Assembly (NCBI GenBank): GCA_950022655.1
Contig: OX465580.1
Span: forward strand, 123,673,016 to 123,737,015
Direction: 5' to 3'
Origin: Alentia gelatinosa
Lineage: Eukaryota; Annelida; Polychaeta; Phyllodocida; Polynoidae
Length of the DNA: 64,000 nt
Shown: positions 13,396 to 26,118 of the stretch, in pieces
Position numbering within the stretch: position 1 is the first letter of the stretch
Layout: every line of letters starts with the position of its first letter
The notes under the pieces: model-generated
Seen by the model: the letters and a program-made list of their open reading frames with translations, nothing else
The model's database searches: none
What the model was told of the DNA's origin: nothing
Position numbers and translations under genes: made by a program

Positions 13396-13620
13396 TCTAT
13401 ACTACCTTTGTTTTTATACAAAACACTTTGTTATACACTTGAAATGAAAACCAGGATTTACTTGTAAAAGTGGAAAACTCCCACCCCTGATACATAACTA
13501 GATACAGGAAGAAATACTAGAATCACTACTCTAATCTGTGAATGGAAACACTGGTCACCCTGACCAAACTAAACACAAGTTTACGAAAATTCTTTATATC
13601 ACAGGGATGCATTTCACGAA

Positions 13621-13748
13621 CTAAAGAAGAAACCAACAAGTTTTGGTCAAAGTCGTCGTTCTCCACGAGTTTGATGAGGAGTGAATATCATGTAGCATTC
13701 AAATTCGTTGGAGAACAAACACTTTGACCAAAGCGAGTTGCTTTCTTT
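13621..13748. repeat. Long palindrome flanking TIR element (TTTGGTCAAAG arms)
   Basis: Arms AGTTTTGGTCAAAG/CTTTGACCAAAGCG and GTTCTCCACGAGTTTGA/TTCAAATTCGTTGGAGAAC. It abuts the left end of the element at 13747. Confidence 0.8.
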
Positions 13749-14188
13749 ATCTCACCCCAGATATTTGTTCTCCATAGACTTAACATTGGGAACTCGTATC
13801 TAATGCCCATGAGATATTTAGGAAAAATATCCAATGGGGGATAATGTCACAAATGTTAGCCCATTAGTCAATATTAAGGGTGAGATAAATTCAGAAACCC
13901 ATTCAAGTTTAGGGTCAGAGCTCGATCCCATCTCATTTGAGTCACATAGTAATTCATGCGGCTTCGCCTTGTGAATTACTATGTGATTCAAACTTTCATG
14001 GGTTTTCACAGACCCTAAACTTTCATGGGTTTCCTCTATAGTATTTATCTGACCATGGTACACGCCAAAGAAATGGACAACGCACCGGATATGGACCATG
14101 GAGAACGGACTGCAATACTCGTAGGAACATGGGGAACGAGTTCCCAATGTTAAGCCTATGGGAGAAAAATATCAGGGGTGAGATAAAT
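13745..14188. mobile_element. TIR element with GTTAAGCCTATGG core (most complete copy)
   Basis: About 50-bp terminal inverted repeats: TTTATCTCACCCCAGATATT … CTTAACATTGGGAACTCG on the left and CGAGTTCCCAATGTTAAGCC … GGGGTGAGATAAA on the right. Inside is a second palindrome (~13880-14035) centred on GCGGCTTCGCCTTG. No transposase. Related copies near 3240, 17870, 31310, 39415, 44020 and 53060. Confidence 0.8.
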
Positions 14189-14424
14189 CGTACTTACCCC
14201 TATATATTCAGCAAATAACGTACATGTACAAATAAGTATGTAGCAAAAAACTTGGCTACAAGTGACAATGGCATACTTCATGCAGCTCGTCACGCACGTT
14301 TCTGCGCCCCGTGCATTAAACTTGCTCATATCTTTGATCATGGAAATGATTCAACACGATTATGATAAACCTTCCTCTGACTGGCCCAGAAATCATCGCC
14401 CGTATCACGGCGAGGAGGGGTGGA

Positions 14425-14700
14425 GTTAGACTTGCTCAAGTCTTTAATTATAAAGTTATGAAGACGTGGCAAAAACACCTCAACAACAAGCTGAAATTTT
14501 ATTTTTCTAAATATTTTTTTATTTTTTTATATATTTTTTTTCAAGTCTTTAATTATGAACAAATTATGATTACACCAAATAAAGATAAATTATGTTGCAG
14601 TGAGAGGAGAGGACGGATGGGGTAGGTGGAGGGATACAGGGATTGGGGCCAGTCCAGGGTGGGGTAGGTGGAGGGGAACAGGGACTGAAGCCAGTCTATC
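14425..14700 (+). repeat. Dispersed repeat with GACTTGCTCAAGTCTTT start, forward copy
   Basis: AGACTTGCTCAAGTCTTTAA, GTTGCAGTGAGAGGAGAGGA, then a duplicated GGGGTAGGTGGAGGG unit. The reverse copy is at 21480-21715. Confidence 0.6.
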
Positions 14701-15904
14701 CCTGCATCTGTATTATGTAGCCATATATACATGTGACCTGCTAATGTATATGTTTTCCTATAGGACTTATGAGAGCTACTGGTACCATTACCTGGCTATC
14801 CAGCATTTGTGCTCGTTGATTGTGTTTTTGTTAGACATCTCGTATAAGGTTCCCACTGAGTTTATCGTCATGTTACTATTTTTATCATATTGATCCCATA
14901 GTATGGCCGACGCTTATAATGAACCTGAATAACCTGATATTAATCGCATACTTTTCATACTTAAGACTGGACAATGTGTTCTGGTGGCAAATCTATGTTG
15001 AACGTCATTCTTTAAGCATATTGAAGAATACTAACGGATTTAAAAACTACGATACTCAAGAATTTCAATTGTGAAATTTGCATAAATTCCGAAGACTCTT
15101 TGGCAGCGACCCCTACAGGCATTACTGATGACCTACGTCACTGGCGGGCAGCCATGTATGTGGTAGTAGAGTTGACGTTTGAGATTAGACTTAGAGACAT
15201 ATGGGGCGGATATTCTATACTCCGAGTGGACAGAACTAACAAAGATCAGCGGAGAGTATAAACCTAGGGCCTGGATTGTCACTCACTGTGTATTCTAGAC
15301 ATTACTGTAGTTCTGTCCTCACATCTGCACGACTGAGCAGCGCATTCCGTTCTCACTGTCCTTTCGACAACCAATCCTGACTCACCACACTGTCTCTTGT
15401 AAACGTGGACTTGCTATCTAGTCTCTGGGGAAGGCTCATGTACAGCCGAAACTAGTAGGACAGCACAAGAAGAGTAAAATGAAGCCATCAATGTAACATT
15501 TGTTGGAACACAATAAATATTGGGAAACAGAAGATGAACATTGGGAATTCTTTGGTTAGTGCTTCCATCACCAACATCTTTCTGATGTTAAGTTTCACTG
15601 GAGCATCTTAGCAGCTCTTTTAAACTAGTATAGATCCCTGTTATCATAATTCCGATCTGTCATATGGGCGATATGCATAGTCTTCATCTGGTATTATATA
15701 GTATCAGCAATCTCTGCTCCTGTCTTCTTTGTTTCCTTCTAATACCTGTTATCTTACAGAATTCTTCTGTATCAGCCCAACACAACTTCTATCCCCAGCA
15801 CCATTCCTGTTATCACATTGCCCCCACATTGCTCTGCCTGCCTTATCATTTTCCCTTTTCTTTTTCTGAATGTGACACCATTGTACAGTAGCTGTAATGT
15901 AGAC

Positions 15905-15985
<81 letters not shown>

Positions 15986-17429
15986 TCAGTGGATGTTTTC
16001 CCTTTTAGTTTTAGCGAGTCTGCGATTTGCAAGATTTGTGTGGCTTCTATGAACATTAAGTACAAGTCTGGACAGTAAATATCCCGATCGTTGATCTTGC
16101 GATGAATACATTAAGTATATACATAAGTTAGAGATTGGATGAGAAAAAAAGATGAGATGAACGCACTCTCCAGACATTTGCTAGGCGTTTAACCCTCCAG
16201 AAATAGCTGGACTTTTTTGCATTTACATGCTTTTCGAAAGGTTCGGACCCGGTTTGCCCACAACATAATACCTCTCCCCCTTAAGCTCCATCTAGTTGTA
16301 CAATGACCAGGGTTATTTCTACGGTAAACTCCAACCTTTTTGATATAGCTGTTTTAGCTTTCGCACGTATGATTTTACAATAATCTTGCAAAAGTAGTTA
16401 TCTTCTATTAAGCTGTACACCTCTGTATTAATAGTCTGTTCATAGTAAACTTCCAACTGCATCTCGCTATCAATTCGATTTTCCAGTGTCGGTGGAAAGC
16501 ACATTCTAAAAAAGCCTTAGTGCCCTGCGTAGTTAGTGTCGAGTACATGCGAGGCATTTCTAAAGTAGTTCTTCTACAACACCACACTTGCGTGCCAAAT
16601 CACTGGCCTTCGTGTCTTTCCACCTGGAATATTACACAGACCCCCTGATTATCTGGCATGTTCACCATTGTCTGATGTACAAGAAAAAAGAGGAATATCT
16701 CTAACATGGAAATAACCTATACTAGAAAAAGGGAAATGGGAATGCCCTTGGGGCTTGATAATATATAGTTTATTCGTATGGTATTATCGTAGATGTATTT
16801 AATATATAACCTGAGGCCATGACATTGCATGTGCCTACTGATATGAGGTACTTTAGTGCTGGTTAAACGCAGATATATTACCTACACTTACATTTAATGA
16901 CACATACAGGACAGTAGAGGTCTTTTCACAGAATGTAAACTTGTGGTTTTCTAATGACCTCTGTGTAAACGCATTTCCCTCGAAAAAACACACCATTTCA
17001 GGGCTAACCATAGGAAGCAGGTTCTAGATGAACTCTATGCAGCTATATTAACTATCTATTTATCCGTGGTAATGTTAGTTGTTCATATACATCTGTACAT
17101 TTAATTCAAGTCTCTATAACCCACCTAATTCTTCCTCAATGATGATATCCCACGTGATCAAATCCCCCTTTATTCACTGTGAGGAAAGAACGTCGCCTCG
17201 TTTCATTTCAACTTTTCAAACTTTGGTTTATCCATACTCGTTGATCAAATGACAGCGGAAGTACTGCAGATGCTTAAGTACATATTCGGATTCTTTATGC
17301 CAGCACATTCAAATGAGATTTCAACAGAAAACAGGCCATATGGAAACTCCGACACCAGGTAGTCGACCAGCATAAGGTCACCTAGATTTATATCCTATTC
17401 TGACTCGCTTCAGCTATGTCTTTCCACAG
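14701..17429. other. Intergenic, no gene seen
   Basis: AT-rich with one (TA)n tract. No coding pattern or strong splice pairs. Confidence 0.6.
15905..15982. repeat. (TA)n microsatellite
   Basis: About 38 TA units. Confidence 0.97.
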
Positions 17430-17578
17430 CATTGGTAACACCAGTATTACCTATCCCGTGCAGGATGCGGGGTTAGTTGAACGTTTTTTCTGTGATGTTC
17501 ATACTGGTAGGTTGGTTGGTGAGCAATGTGGTGTACACGGCGATTTCACCACAGGTGACAGTGGCAAGCAAGTAGTGG
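17430..17578 (+). CDS. Weak candidate exon of unknown gene
   Basis: A CTTTCCACAG acceptor precedes an open stretch including YPVQDAGLVERFFCDVHTGR and CGVHGDF, ending near a GTGAGA donor. Length and composition are exon-like but nothing links it to another exon. Confidence 0.15.
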
Positions 17579-17710
17579 TGAGAATATGGATCTACAGTTA
17601 CTGACGTGTAGGTCGTGATGTTGGTGGAAGTAGGCGCAATAGATGAATCTTATGGGTAGCTTTGATTTATTATTTATCGATGGTTGTTCTTGAAAGTATT
17701 TAAAGTATTA

Positions 17711-17873
17711 AGAAAGAAATTGATGAGTGTTTGATCTGTGTCCCCGTTTGCCATCGAGTTTGGGACGTGTATTAATATAAACGAGGCAATAGCCGAGTGA
17801 CGTTTTTTGAAACCCTCCAAACAAAACGGTGAACAGGGACTAAGATCAAACACGAATATATTTCTGATTTTAT
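17711..17873. repeat. Long palindrome, second copy of the 3060 element
   Basis: AAGAAAGAAATTGATGAGTG at the start is identical to the 3060 copy. Arms GTTTGATCTGTGTCCC and GGACTAAGATCAAAC. Followed by TTTATCTTACCC and a GAGTATGAGATAAA end. Confidence 0.75.
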
Positions 17874-17929
17874 CTTACCCTGGAAATATTTATCTGTTTA
17901 TCACCAATTGAGTATGAGATAAAGCCCGT

Positions 17930-18165
17930 TTCCATTGGCCGACGAAAACGGTAGAGATTTTTAAAAGTTACCTAGAAAGTCTGTGACGGTGGTAATCAGT
18001 TTTACATGTGCATACCTACGGATTTGGTCAGTGTTGGTGTTATTGCACAATCCTCGCCAAGGTAGTCGGCCACCATTCAAAGTGCCGGGCCGTTTCCATT
18101 CACCGATCTGGCGTCGGTGGTTCCTAACTGCAGATCAGTGCACAAAAAATCGGCCCATGAAAATT
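17930..18165. mobile_element. MITE with GTTTCCATTGGCCGAC ends, copy 1
   Basis: Left CGTTTCCATTGGCCGACGAA, inner GTTTCCATTCACCGATCTGG, GTGGTTCCTAACTGCAGATC and ATCGGCCCATGAAAATTACC. Related to 19403-19795. Confidence 0.55.
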
Positions 18166-19402
18166 ACCGTACTCACAAGCCTGATGAGTATGAGTTCCCT
18201 ATAGTAAGCATATGGATGTTTATACCAGGACAAGATCAATAGAATAAATATAATGATAAAGTTGTTGCCAGACACTCATCTCATGGACCAGACCGCACAC
18301 CACCCAGAACTCAGCAGCCTACACTGAAGAGCACACAGATCCCACACCCATATCTTCTCAGGTGGCACGTGTTTTAAACGATTGAAACTCTTTTTCTTAC
18401 TTTTTTTAAAATACACACAAAAAGACCTTTGACTTAGAGGCCGTGCTATATCAAAGGCAGGAGTTCGAAAATGTAACTTTTTAGAACCTTGGAATAGGAT
18501 AGCGGAGCGTGTCCATTCAAAGTTTCCGGTGACACATTCTCGTGTGTATGCATACCCGGTAGGAGCGACCGGTCCAAATGTCAACTGCCTATGTCGATAT
18601 TATAGTTCAGGATACCAGGAAGTGGTATAGAATATCAATACTTGCGTCTTGTGTTGCTAGGAATGGCATACATAATCCAGCATTCCAGTAATAAAAGCAT
18701 AGTATATGGATCATCAATGGGCTGGTTCGTATAATCAAGATCTAGAAATTTGTAGAAAAAGCAGTGTTTTAAATAATTCCTAGTGGGATTTCCAATTTAC
18801 ACAGAACTACTGGACCGACTTAAATGTTTTAAACATCTCGATGTTGGGACTAAATAAATAGGGTGCAGTTACATGTACTTTAAAGATATACTGCGAATAA
18901 GATAAAGATGTAAGATTAAAATAAATTATTTGTTTTGTGCGCTGCAAGGTGAGTGTTTGGCCAACTCTGCAGCGTATTTAACAACCCATTACTGTCCAAG
19001 CAGGTTTATACTGTTAGAATTCGGTCTATAGAAGTATGAGACTGCAGAAACCGCCAAGAATTAGTTTGGGAACAGGGGCCCTGCATACGGGAGGAACTGC
19101 TCAGAGCAGCTCACAGCGTGGGCGCTGAACGTTTTCTGACGTCAGGACAAACACAGTCAGGGGTTTCCACACTTTTCAGGGTACACTGACTCACCTGACG
19201 CTAGAGGCGCTGACATGCAGGTAGCGCACAAAAGGAATCGTGTGTGCGTGTAGAAAGGGGGTGAGGATTAAGGCGGTGAGGGGCAGGTGAAAAGGGTGTG
19301 GGCCGTGGTGAACTGAGTGTGACCACACGCCCTTCACCACGCGGGGATTGTACCTGCGGTTTATGCGGCGGGCGGGAATTCCCCTCCATAGCCTCAGACT
19401 AT

Positions 19403-19795
19403 AAGCCAGTTTTCCACTGGCCGACAAAAACGGCACCGATTGATTGAGTTCTCATAATGGTCGATAGGTGGTGGCCAACGACTGCACGTCGGATTGGTGA
19501 GAGTGAAGTGTATGTCTTGTTTCTGCCGCATATAACAGGTTCATACCGACAGAATTATCCTCCAAACACAATGACCATAACCGACCATTTCAAACCCCTT
19601 TGATTCTGTCTTGAGGTGAAGAGGTCGTTTGGTGATGGACCAATTATATGATATATGCACAATTAATCGGTGAACACTTCTCTGCATGCCTGTTTCCATT
19701 TACCGATCTGGCATCGGTTTATAAAAAAAGATCGGTCGGTGGTTCCCGACTGCAGATCGGTGGCGCATAGTCGGAGAATGGAAACTAGCTTTATC
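19403..19795. mobile_element. MITE with GTTTCCATTGGCCGAC ends, copy 2
   Basis: Left CAGTTTTCCACTGGCCGAC, right GTCGGAGAATGGAAACTAGC, inner GTTTCCATTTACCGATCTGG and GTGGTTCCCGACTGCAGATC. Confidence 0.6.
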
Positions 19796-20599
19796 CCAGC
19801 ACACCGCTCGCTCCTTCCTCCAGACAATACCGTACAGGTGGACGTCTCGCTAACCCTTTAACAGCCGTACAGCTTCCCAAGAGTTGTAACTATTCAGTAG
19901 CACCCCAGCACTAAACACATATATACTACGTGCAGGCAGCCTCACAACATTTGACGTTTTTATTCAGGTTTTTATATCTGAATATCAATGTAACTATGCT
20001 GATATTCAATTTAAAATGTATTATATTTCGCAAAATAATATAACCCGCATAACTCCAGAAAACTTATCAAAATCTATCTTGTGTTTACTGAAGAAAATAT
20101 CTATTAAAATATTAATTTAAAACCACTGAAAAAATACCTTAAGGCATTGTCCTGCCATAGACTGGGGAGTGACTCAGAGCATTCTTCTGATGTTAAAGGG
20201 TTAAATAGGGTGCGGTGCCCCGCGTTGAGCGAGTCACATTTTTCCCAGTCAGAGTTGTCCAGACCGGGGCCGAGGTAGCGCGCATACCAGAGTAATAACC
20301 CTGCATTTTTAAAATGAATGCACGCACCTACAATGATGTCGAAGTCGTTCCCGTAAGTAGGCTGGTCACGGTTGTCACCACCAAGGCATCTTTCAACCAC
20401 ACAAAGGAGGCTTATAAGTTATAGACTATCCCCACGTAATACCTTGCAAAACTGCTAGCTAACCGACATGCATTCTCTCGTAAGACAACTCGTTATGGGC
20501 GATAGGATAAGGATATCAAATAGCGGGAGTGGAATGATATCTCAGTTGGAGCCCTCCGTGTTCGCTACTGGGGGGTAGGGGAGGGGCTGGGGTGGGGTG

Positions 20600-20722
20600 A
20601 TTCTTTCTTTTGAAATTTTGTGTATGTCCCTCCTTTGTTCTATTGCATAAAATATTTGGAGTGGGGGTAGGGGAATGTCAAAAAATTTGGAAATTTAGCG
20701 TACACACTTTCTGGATGGCCCC
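20600..20722. mobile_element. Foldback MITE, diverged copy 3
   Basis: The right end (TACACACTTTCTGGATGGCC) matches the family. The left end is eroded but keeps the TTTTGTGTATGTCCCTCC stretch. Confidence 0.45.
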
Positions 20723-21479
20723 TTACTGCTCCGTTCGCAATACTATGATGTAGGCCCATTGGCCAGGTACACATCACATAAATGTATGGGCCTTTCAACA
20801 AAAGCTTCGACATTTTTACACCAGCGGGCAATACTGTTCACCTGCCGGAAGCCTGGGTCCATTTAGAACCTGCCTATAGGCCTATTAATTCTCCATAGAA
20901 GCTAATGCAGAGCTAATTAACTTTCGATCGAATTGAAATATCGATATATGGTTTTCAAACTTATCGCTTGAGTTTCGGTATATCACACGTGCACATTACA
21001 CAACTTTGAGGGAATAACTATCGGTAAGCATTAGTGCTGTGAAGCTACTTATAGAAGCTAGAAAGAGTATCTGTCTTAACCGTTTTGGCATCATTTCCTC
21101 TCAAGGTCACCCCTAGACTTTCTTAAGTCTATACTTATGGTCAATTTAAAATCAAAATGATAGTGAAAAGGGTGGAAGGGATAATGATAGGACCCAGGAG
21201 ACCTAGGTCTGTATATTTGAGAAACGTAGTCAAGCCGCCGTGCCCTTTCCGTATGAGATTTCTTCGGATGATTCTAGTACTAACCATATATGATTCTCAA
21301 AAACCTCTGTTCAAAAACACCCCAGTCCATTCATCTCAATGAATGGCTAAATGTTCATGAATTCCGCAAACACCTCACCAGCTCAGGTGCAATTCCGACA
21401 AATTTATTTAGTAACAGGTGGAAAGACACAAGTAAAGAACCGAAATGTAATTCGCCCACATGTAGAAATTGGGGTGGGA

Positions 21480-21715
21480 GGAGAGGATGAGATCTTACTT
21501 TATCCCCAGCAGCATCGCAAAAATAAGATGTTGTGAGGCAAACCCCGCCCCCTAGACTGGCCCCAGTCCCTGTACCCCTCCACATACCCCACACCTCCTC
21601 TCCTCGATTTGATTTGACTCCTGTACCAGTGACACTGCAACATACTTTATATTAACTTTTTTTAATCATTGATATCCATAATCAAAGACTTGAGCAAGTC
21701 TACTCGCCCCATTAC
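21480..21715 (-). repeat. Dispersed repeat with GACTTGCTCAAGTCTTT start, reverse copy
   Basis: CCCCAGTCCCTGTACCCCTC, CACCTCCTCTCCTCGATTTG and AAAGACTTGAGCAAGTCTAC. It is the reverse complement of the blocks at 14425-14700. Confidence 0.6.
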
Positions 21716-21802
21716 GTTCTGCTCCCCGGAAAATGGAAGAGAGTGTAAGGAAGGGAAAAGAGTAAAGAGATGGAGATGATAGGAGATTTATAAGCAGATA
21801 AT

Positions 21803-22063
21803 GTAAAACGGCATTGTGAGGGTCTCTATCCTATAACATAGTAGATGTCAATTGTAACATAATATCATCGGCAATCATTTCTATATTGCGAACCAAGCGA
21901 TCGATTTTCTTTTTGAAAAGCAGATAAACGGAAAATACACTTATTATTGATCCAATAGAATACGATCTTTCAGCTGCGACGGCTGATCGAACAGCAGCAT
22001 TATGGTACTATTCATTGACATTACCTGTTATATCACTGATAGACTCTCACAATGCCCCTTTAC
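21803..22063. mobile_element. MITE with ~38-bp TIR (GGCATTGTGAGGGTCT)
   Basis: Left arm GTAAAACGGCATTGTGAGGG and right arm ACTCTCACAATGCCCCTTTA are inverse copies, extending inward to CTATAACA/TGTTATAT. No coding capacity. Confidence 0.75.
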
Positions 22064-22771
22064 CGTAAAATCCGCAATATATCTGTGTACGTCATTTTTT
22101 CACATAGCTGTTCCTGGATCTGCTGAACAGCATAGCAAAATCATCACTTTTCACCCATTCCCGTGGTAACTATCGGCACTGCAGATGAGGTCGCTGTAGC
22201 TGTGATAGACTGGTTCCCTGGCCTAGTGAACAATGGCTTGCAGTACGTGACGTTACGTCCTTAGTTAGAAAATAGAGTTAAACGGCTTGACCAGCAGGCA
22301 GAAGGTTCCACCAAAAAGAGAGGCTCAAGTAACCCACAGGCCCACAGGGTTGGTTTACAGGTAATTTCCTTGTGTGAGCAAAAAATACCTGCAGGTAGAC
22401 CCGCGGTGATAAGCCTTCGCTGGTCCCCGACCTCCCACACGACATTCTCAGATCTCTTACATTGTCTCAGCCCTGTGCCCTTCGGGAACCAGCGTTACCT
22501 CAGGGGCTGGTTCCTGGCAAGACGGCGGCTGTTAGTGCCAGTTCCGGTTGAGTTGGCCCGCCTGAGGAAACCCTGTTCTATGGACTCACGACCAGCTTCT
22601 GGGCATGAGGCAGGCATTCTCCAGCGTAAGATTGTATCAATGACCAGGTAGATATCCCATTCATGTATTAGTGTTACAAAATGCGAAGATCAGCTCGCGA
22701 TCAGCCTTGGAACATACACCTGCACTACTGCCTTTGTTCAGCCTACAGAGAATGGGGGGACGGGGTATTAA

Positions 22772-23214
22772 AGACAAATGCTGGTAGTTGGGTGATTTCT
22801 AAATTCTATCGATTTTTGCAAATAAGTTCTATATATCAGCAAATAGAAAATGCAAAAGAAAAAATGGCATCTCACCATGCTAACTTCTATGGGAAGGCCA
22901 TCTGAAAATGTATGTGCTTAAGCCTTAACTACTGGTGTCTAACTTGACTTTGCTGCTAAATTACACTGAAGTTCTATTGCTATCTTCAAATAATTCTGGA
23001 TTATAATAGTTGGGAACATGTACAAATGAGAAATGCTAAAAAGATACTATGTCACCATGCTAATTTCTATGGGAAGGTCATCTGAAGAAAGTAAACTCTT
23101 ATCTATTGGTGTCTATGGGAAACTGCTATGGACATTTTTGTGAAACCAGATGGCAGCACCAGTGTTAAATTGAATAGAAACAGGGGGCGCCGCGATATCT
23201 ACCAGCATTTGTCT
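22772..23214. mobile_element. TTAA-flanked MITE, piggyBac-like, copy 1
   Basis: TTAA at 22768-22771 and 23215-23218 bracket perfect 16-bp TIRs, AGACAAATGCTGGTAG and CTACCAGCATTTGTCT. TTAA target duplication is the hallmark of piggyBac. Inside, a block with CACCATGCTAACTTCTATGG is repeated twice. No transposase. Confidence 0.82.
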
Positions 23215-23369
23215 TTAACTAGCAAATAATCAATATGCTGAGACGTATGTTATTTGCATGTTGGAGTTAACTTATTTTCGTTAAGATAACCATTAGAACC
23301 CATACGAGACACAGTACCGGTATTACTATTAGTTTTGAACCCAAGAAATAGTCCGTACAGAACCACAGA

Positions 23370-23391
23370 GTTGCCCCCCCCCCCCCCCACA
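23370..23391. repeat. C homopolymer run
   Basis: Uninterrupted run of about 17 C. Confidence 0.9.
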
Positions 23392-23663
23392 ATGATGTAC
23401 TCTGTTATGGAACCCAACAGCTGCGTAGATGTAGGGATCCAGTGATACGATTGGCAAAGGCATCATCGGACAAAGTTGACTTGTCGATGTCTTAAATGAC
23501 ATTGGTCCCATGTGCACTCGAATAGCATTCTTTGCTCGAGGAATTTGCTAGATTTAAAACTGGACACATTCATCTAATGGAACCAATTTGTTCTTGAAAC
23601 TATTGAAATATATAAACCAAACTGAAATGCCATTATGGTGTAAACTAAGACGAACACTGTACA

Positions 23664-24068
23664 TTGGTTCCCAGGGTTAGTGGCGCCCTCTTTGCAGAGT
23701 ATATCAAGTCGCAAAACTCGAGGTATTCCTTTTCAATCGTTGGCAGCATAGACCCTGTTCAGAGGTCAATAAAGCCTCATAAAACCAGTAAGAATGTTCC
23801 AGAACCACACATGCACAGCCATCTGCACACTGTTTGTAAGCCTGGTATGCTCCATTCATTCTCTCAGCCCAGGACTACAGCCATATTTGGCCTGCTTGTG
23901 ATAGGAGAAAACACCTCTATTTGCAAAGGTCTACGAGCCTTCATCCGCTTATTTCCATTTAGGAGTCAGACCATGCGTCCCCTTTTTGTTGATGGGGGCC
24001 TACTTGTCTGTGTCACAGTGCTGGCACGAAGCTCTTTGAGTGTCCCGTGGGGCTTAACGCAAACCTAA
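23664..24068 (+). other. Unexplained 134-residue open frame
   Basis: Open frame with balanced composition (for example FGLLVIGENTSICKGLRAFI) and no splice signals that join it to anything. No family recognised; it may be a decayed transposon ORF or chance. Confidence 0.15.
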
Positions 24069-24239
24069 CTGCACGAGGACATATATTTGGAAGGTAAAAC
24101 AAATTCCCAATACTATAGCAAATATTATTGAAGTTAGAGGGAGGGGATGTGGAGGCTAAAGAGAATCGCTTTTTTGAGAGGAAAAGGTAATGCAATGCGG
24201 GCGTTCAGGTGCAACAGAATCTATGACAACAGGGAGATT

Positions 24240-24407
24240 GGGGCCATCTCGAAAGTATGTACACGGAATTTCCGAAATCTTTTACCACCCCAACCCCTCC
24301 TGATTTTGTGCGCAATATGTCAAAGAAGGAGCATACGCAAATTTTTCTAAATTCTTTATCCCCAGCCCTACCCTTCCTCAGTGCATACATACTTTATGGA
24401 TGGCCCC
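24240..24407. mobile_element. Foldback MITE with CCATCCATAAAGTATGTA ends, copy 2
   Basis: Left end GGGGCCATCTCGAAAGTATG, right end CATACTTTATGGATGGCCCC. Same family as 1994-2186, with GCATACGCAAATTTTTCTAA inside. Confidence 0.75.
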
Positions 24408-25539
24408 ACACACCTTATTCCCTCGGCTAAAAATACTTTCGAGAACCTTCCATACTAGTTGCTATATCGCTCTGCTCCATAGTCTACTTAAAAGATTATG
24501 GGGCAAAGTGTCAACGATAATATCTCAGTCAAATAAAAGGCAAGAACACTTGAGTAACTCGCCCGTTGAATGAGGAACGATAGCTAGCTTAATCCTGAGG
24601 TAAAATTAACTTGCACGGGTCATAGGAAAGGGGATCCATTGAAAGATAGGAGTGCACCACTCTAAAATGCAACACCAATAGAAGTATCTGTAATTGAAAA
24701 GTCCATAATACACATGACTTAAATTCTTGCCTTATTGTCCGTTATCCCGAATAATCACCTGGCATGATATGCAAATGTCGCTATTAGAAGAGGCATTCTT
24801 AATTGTAAATTAGTGCCATATTCACAGTGTTATCATATTCTTTGAATTCTATAGCAGTCTAAGCGATCATCGTTGAACAATATTCATGCTGTTAGTTTAT
24901 CGCTGCTGGTAGGCCGACCTCCAGTTAAGTTTTTTTATCGTGTCTGTGATATATCTTAAGTTGAAATAGAACTGAAAGCCCGGAGAAAGATCAGTGATGC
25001 TCTAATGGGGAGCAATACAGATTTTAAAGCAGATCTTTTTAGCGACAGATGACACTTCTTTCAAGGAAATGACCGTAAACCATTTTATGGAGAGGGCAGA
25101 GCGCATGACACCTGAGTCCATGACCACGAGGGCATATTTATAGTTGTGGTTATCCTCCATGTGTTCTTCTCGCCATTAACAGGACCTGGTATCGTGATCT
25201 TAAGGAACAGGGCAAGAGAAGTATTTTCTTTGTAACTTGCCACCGGAGTAGCTCAATTCGCCTTCCACCATCAATCCACTCGTTTCCTACAACTTGCTCA
25301 CATAGTTGATGGTTGTGGCTCTTGTTGTTTCGCAGACCTTTGGCATTTATAAGAGCTGACATGTATGTGAATGAGATTCACTCAGATATTCAGCACTACT
25401 CCCTACACTGGCCGCCAGAGCTACAATACGTTAGCTCAGGTCGGGTTAAATCCGTGGCCATCTTCACCCATCGTCTGGCACTTTCCCAACAGGTCTTTTG
25501 TTGTGCTTAGAGAGTGTTATTTCATACTCTCGAAGTCAC

Positions 25540-25725
25540 TTTCACATAGAGTCCCCGAAGCGGACACCTCACATTAACAGACAGTTTTGCTCGGAATGGA
25601 TCCCTGTATTAGATGTTTATTTCAACCCCGTGTAAGCCGGCACTCCGCTTAAGCGGACACTTAGGCCGGAAAAGGGGGGGGGGGGGGTGTCCGCTTATGC
25701 AGGATTCTACTGTATTATTATTTAT
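25540..25725. mobile_element. Fragment of DNA transposon with GTGTCCGCTTATGC end
   Basis: GAAGCGGACACCTC, CCGCTTAAGCGGACACTTAG and GGTGTCCGCTTATGCAGGAT, followed by TCTACTGTATT. The words repeat in both orientations around a G run (~25673-25687). This ending resembles widespread Tc1/mariner-pogo-type elements, but the class is not certain. Confidence 0.45.
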
Positions 25726-25877
25726 CTTTGTGTGTATAAGGCTAGGCTCCATGATCAATGTTATGCCGGGAATATCTCTTCACAAGTATTCTCCTCTTAG
25801 AGCCTACATAGAACAAAATTACTTGGTTTGAGGCGCACACCGTGGATACCGTATTGACTGAACCCGACCAACCTCTT

Positions 25878-26118
25878 AAGTGGGATTCACACGATGGGAT
25901 TCATGTACCTCACAGTCTGTTTGTCCGAGACAAATGCTGCTGAGATTCTGTACTCGAACACAATTTCTTGTCAAAATTGTAGGGTAAAATTTCCTTGAGA
26001 ATTCCACCCCCCCCCCCCCCGGCCATTGTTAGCGACATTTACCACTAAAAAGGAACAGAATCTCATGATATTTTGAACCTTGTGAGGTACATGAATCCAA
26101 CCGTGTGAATTCCACTTT
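25878..26118. mobile_element. Foldback MITE (AAGTGGGATTCACACG arms)
   Basis: Left AAGTGGGATTCACACGATGG with TTCATGTACCTCACAG. Right TGTGAGGTACATGAATCCAA with CGTGTGAATTCCACTT. A C run lies in the loop. Related palindrome at 44695-44801. Confidence 0.75.

Noticed and set aside
20104..20400. 98-residue minus-strand frame with protein-like composition
   Set aside because: No splice partners or known domain. It overlaps TTTAACCCTTTAAC-type repeat sequence, so it is more likely transposon-derived or chance.
22370..22651. 93-residue frame in a GC-rich patch
   Set aside because: No recognised domain, no clear splice pair, and the frame choice is arbitrary.
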